A stretch of DNA of 56,247 bases from a virus. Numbering within the stretch: the stretch's first letter is position 1; each line of letters opens with the position of its first letter. This document shows positions 55,138-56,247 of this stretch, piece by piece. Position numbers and translations under genes: made by a program. Below the pieces are notes generated by a model. That model was not told the DNA's origin, did not search any database, and was given only the letters and a program-made list of their open reading frames with translations. The stretch covers positions 1-56,247 of the IMG/VR virus record IMGVR_UViG_3300012349_000002. The stretch is one strand, 5' to 3'.

Positions 55138-55557
55138 CTAGCGATTAACGATGTTAACGTTCACAAGCGTCTGACTCGCAGCTTGTACTTGCTCAGGCCA
55201 GAGCCCGGCGTGCGTAGCCTGTACGTCACGCACCGCACGAGCGTCTTTCAGAGGTCGTTTGCTCTTCGCAGCCTCCCTGCTGGCGTTCACCACGTACTCG
55301 CTCAAATACGACTTGCTAGTTTCTCTGCGTTCCGCCATCACATTTGCGAGGACATCGGCTGGTGATGCTGACAGGTTGCTGACGCTGTTAACGGGACCTG
55401 GTTTGACGACGCCTGAGATGTTCCAATGGTAGCGTTCGGCCCATTTACAAGCTGTATCTTCGTTGACACCCAGTTTACGAGCTGCTGGTCTGATACCGAT
55501 GTCAATGGCAAGCATTCTGACCAGTTCCATTTTTTCGTTAGGGTAAGGGGCGGCCAC
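55138..55557 (-). CDS. Helix-turn-helix protein, possible small terminase or regulator, 139 aa
   Basis: N-terminal HTH: IRPAARKLGVNEDTACKWAE and RYHW after it. The rest is helical and ends hydrophobic (LVNVNIV). HTH plus helical oligomer region is the layout of small terminase subunits, and none is next to TerL. Equally, it is transcribed away from the early operon and could be its repressor. Start GTG 55557; ATG 55530 (MELVRML) is an alternative. Confidence 0.5.
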   Translation of the reverse strand: MAAPYPNEKMELVRMLAIDIGIRPAARKLGVNEDTACKWAERYHWNISGVVKPGPVNSVSNLSASPADVLANVMAERRETSKSYLSEYVVNASREAAKSKRPLKDARAVRDVQATHAGLWPEQVQAASQTLVNVNIVNR

Positions 55558-55602
55558 GAGATGAATTGATAGCGCAGGCTGCGATGCGAAACAACATCTA
55601 AT

Positions 55603-55632
55603 TTGACAAGCTTGCTTGCTTGATTGTATGTT
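55603..55632 (+). promoter_or_regulatory. Sigma-70-like promoter 1 with operator-like spacer
   Basis: TTGACA (55603-55608), 18 bp, TATGTT (55627-55632). The spacer contains AGCTTGCTTGC (55609-55619). A transcription start about 7 bases after the -10 would fall at about the ATG (55641), so the mRNA would be leaderless or nearly so. Confidence 0.5.
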
Positions 55633-55640
55633 ATGGGGTT

Positions 55641-55793
55641 ATGACGCAACGGGAATTTGCTCGGATGGGCGGGAAAGCGCGCGCGGCGCAACTCAGTAAG
55701 GAGCGTAAGATCGAAATTGCTCGCAACGCCGGACTGGCGAGCGCTAAACAACGTGCTAGCAAGTCCAATGCCAAAATGCCCGAATCGGTCTGA
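55641..55793 (+). CDS. Small basic protein, 50 aa
   Basis: ATG 55641 to TGA 55791-55793. Sequence MTQREFARMGGKARAAQLSK then ERKIEIARNAGLASAKQR: basic, Ala-rich, with two MGGKA/NAGLAS turns, like common small phage/plasmid proteins of the GGKA type. First gene of the early rightward operon. Confidence 0.55.
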   Translation: MTQREFARMGGKARAAQLSKERKIEIARNAGLASAKQRASKSNAKMPESV

Positions 55794-55823
55794 CTTTATT
55801 TTTATTTATTTTCATGCGCTCTC

Positions 55824-55854
55824 TTGACATGCAAGCAAGCTAGAGAGAAACTAT
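55824..55854 (+). promoter_or_regulatory. Promoter 2, same operator-like spacer inverted
   Basis: TTGACA (55824-55829) followed by GCAAGCAAGCT (55831-55841), the exact reverse complement of the 11-mer in promoter 1. The -10 is weak (AACTAT, 55849-55854, or GAAACT with 17-bp spacing). The start codon at 55859 is close to where transcription should begin. Confidence 0.4.
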
Positions 55855-55858
55855 CGGC

Positions 55859-56032
55859 ATGAGAACACACACAATCGTGCTGACAGAAGAGGAAGCAATC
55901 TTAACCCGCGATGCGCTGATCGACATGAAACATCACTTAAAATCAGCGCCTAGTGAGCGCGGCCAACGTCTTAGCAAACTAAGCGCCGCTATTGCCGAAA
56001 CGTTAGACGCAAACATCAATCATCGCAGATAA
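55859..56032 (+). CDS. Small helical protein, 57 aa
   Basis: ATG 55859 to TAA 56030-56032. Sequence MRTHTIVLTEEEAILTRDAL then GQRLSKLSAAIAETL: alpha-helical and charged, like small antirepressor- or regulator-sized proteins. No family recognised. It is followed 15 bases later by the gene that crosses the contig join. Confidence 0.5.
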   Translation: MRTHTIVLTEEEAILTRDALIDMKHHLKSAPSERGQRLSKLSAAIAETLDANINHRR

Positions 56033-56047
56033 TCATCCCCGTGAATT

Positions 56048-56247
56048 ATGCAAAACACACAGACAAACACAACGGCGCAGGCGCAGCCAGATAATAGCGC
56101 CAAGTGGCAGGATATTCATTTTGTCCTGAACAAAACACAGCAAGAAAGAGATGCAGCATTGAGCGAAAATCTTAAACTCCAAGAAGCTAACGGCGACGCT
56201 GCGGCAGAATATGTTCGGTTGATAGCTCAAATAGATTACGAAAAAGG
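56048..56247 (+). CDS. 5' part of the join-crossing coiled-coil gene
   Basis: ATG 56048 opens MQNTQTNTTAQAQPDNSAKW and is open at the window end; the frame continues at base 1-274 across the join (56124/1). Bases 56125-56247 repeat 1-123. The N-terminus is Gln/Thr/Asn-rich and probably disordered. Confidence 0.75.
   Translation, partial: MQNTQTNTTAQAQPDNSAKWQDIHFVLNKTQQERDAALSENLKLQEANGDAAAEYVRLIAQIDYEK
56125..56247. repeat. Terminal direct repeat, right copy
   Basis: Identical to bases 1-123; see the left copy. Confidence 0.95.

Overview
The window looks like one complete genome of a tailed dsDNA phage, most probably podovirus-like, assembled as a circle. Its last 123 bases (56125-56247) repeat its first 123 exactly, and one gene reads through the join (56048 to 56124, then 1 to 274), so the unit length is 56,124 bp. 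A terminase large subunit, portal, scaffold-like protein, capsid candidate, internal virion proteins, tail-fibre proteins and a lysis block are present. I recognise no DNA polymerase, helicase, primase, RNA polymerase or integrase, so replication probably relies on the host through a replisome-organizer-type initiator. Several predicted lipoproteins and Shine-Dalgarno-type starts suggest a diderm bacterial host. The Pro-Thr linkers and a Cys-rich domain resemble proteins of Planctomycetota and Verrucomicrobiota, but that host guess is only inference.

Layout: (1) An early/replication operon on + runs from about 55641 through the join to 9469. It holds many tiny genes, an SSB-like protein, a RecB/Cas4-type nuclease, HNH-like and zinc-ribbon proteins, an initiator with an internal 10-bp iteron array, a sigma-region-4-like protein, a second PD-(D/E)XK nuclease, a Lar-like protein and a cytosine-methyltransferase-like protein. 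(2) A long - operon from 27617 down to 9518 carries the capsid candidate, tail/fibre proteins, a methyltransferase-glycosyltransferase fusion, a 1362-aa repeat protein with a glycosidase-like end, further glycosidase-like proteins, a GH75-like candidate lysin, a holin candidate and many small membrane proteins and lipoproteins. (3) A + cassette, 27825-33498, encodes a putative head-tail adaptor and three internal virion/ejection proteins. A small gene is nested out of frame inside the largest. (4) A - operon from 45070 down to 33495 carries three glycosyltransferase-like genes, small genes including one with two in-frame stops, terminase, an HNH endonuclease, portal and scaffold. (5) A + operon, 45184-54437, carries a 1563-aa repeat fibre, small virion proteins, a collagen-like fibre and a GT4 glycosyltransferase. 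(6) A control region, 54434-55860, has two leftward genes, dyad sites, a long hairpin and two promoter-like elements that share an inverted 11-bp element.

Genes are packed tightly. Most junctions within operons are ATGA, GTGA, TTGA or TAATG stop-start overlaps, which I used to choose starts and to find genes of 27-60 codons. The strongest leads are: the iterons inside the initiator gene and the GIY-YIG domain inserted in the same protein; a small gene overprinted inside the ejection protein; fibre repeats whose protein is nearly identical while synonymous codons are scrambled; a pair of matching pseudoknot-capable RNA elements before two neighbouring genes; and a conserved reading frame interrupted by TAG and TGA.
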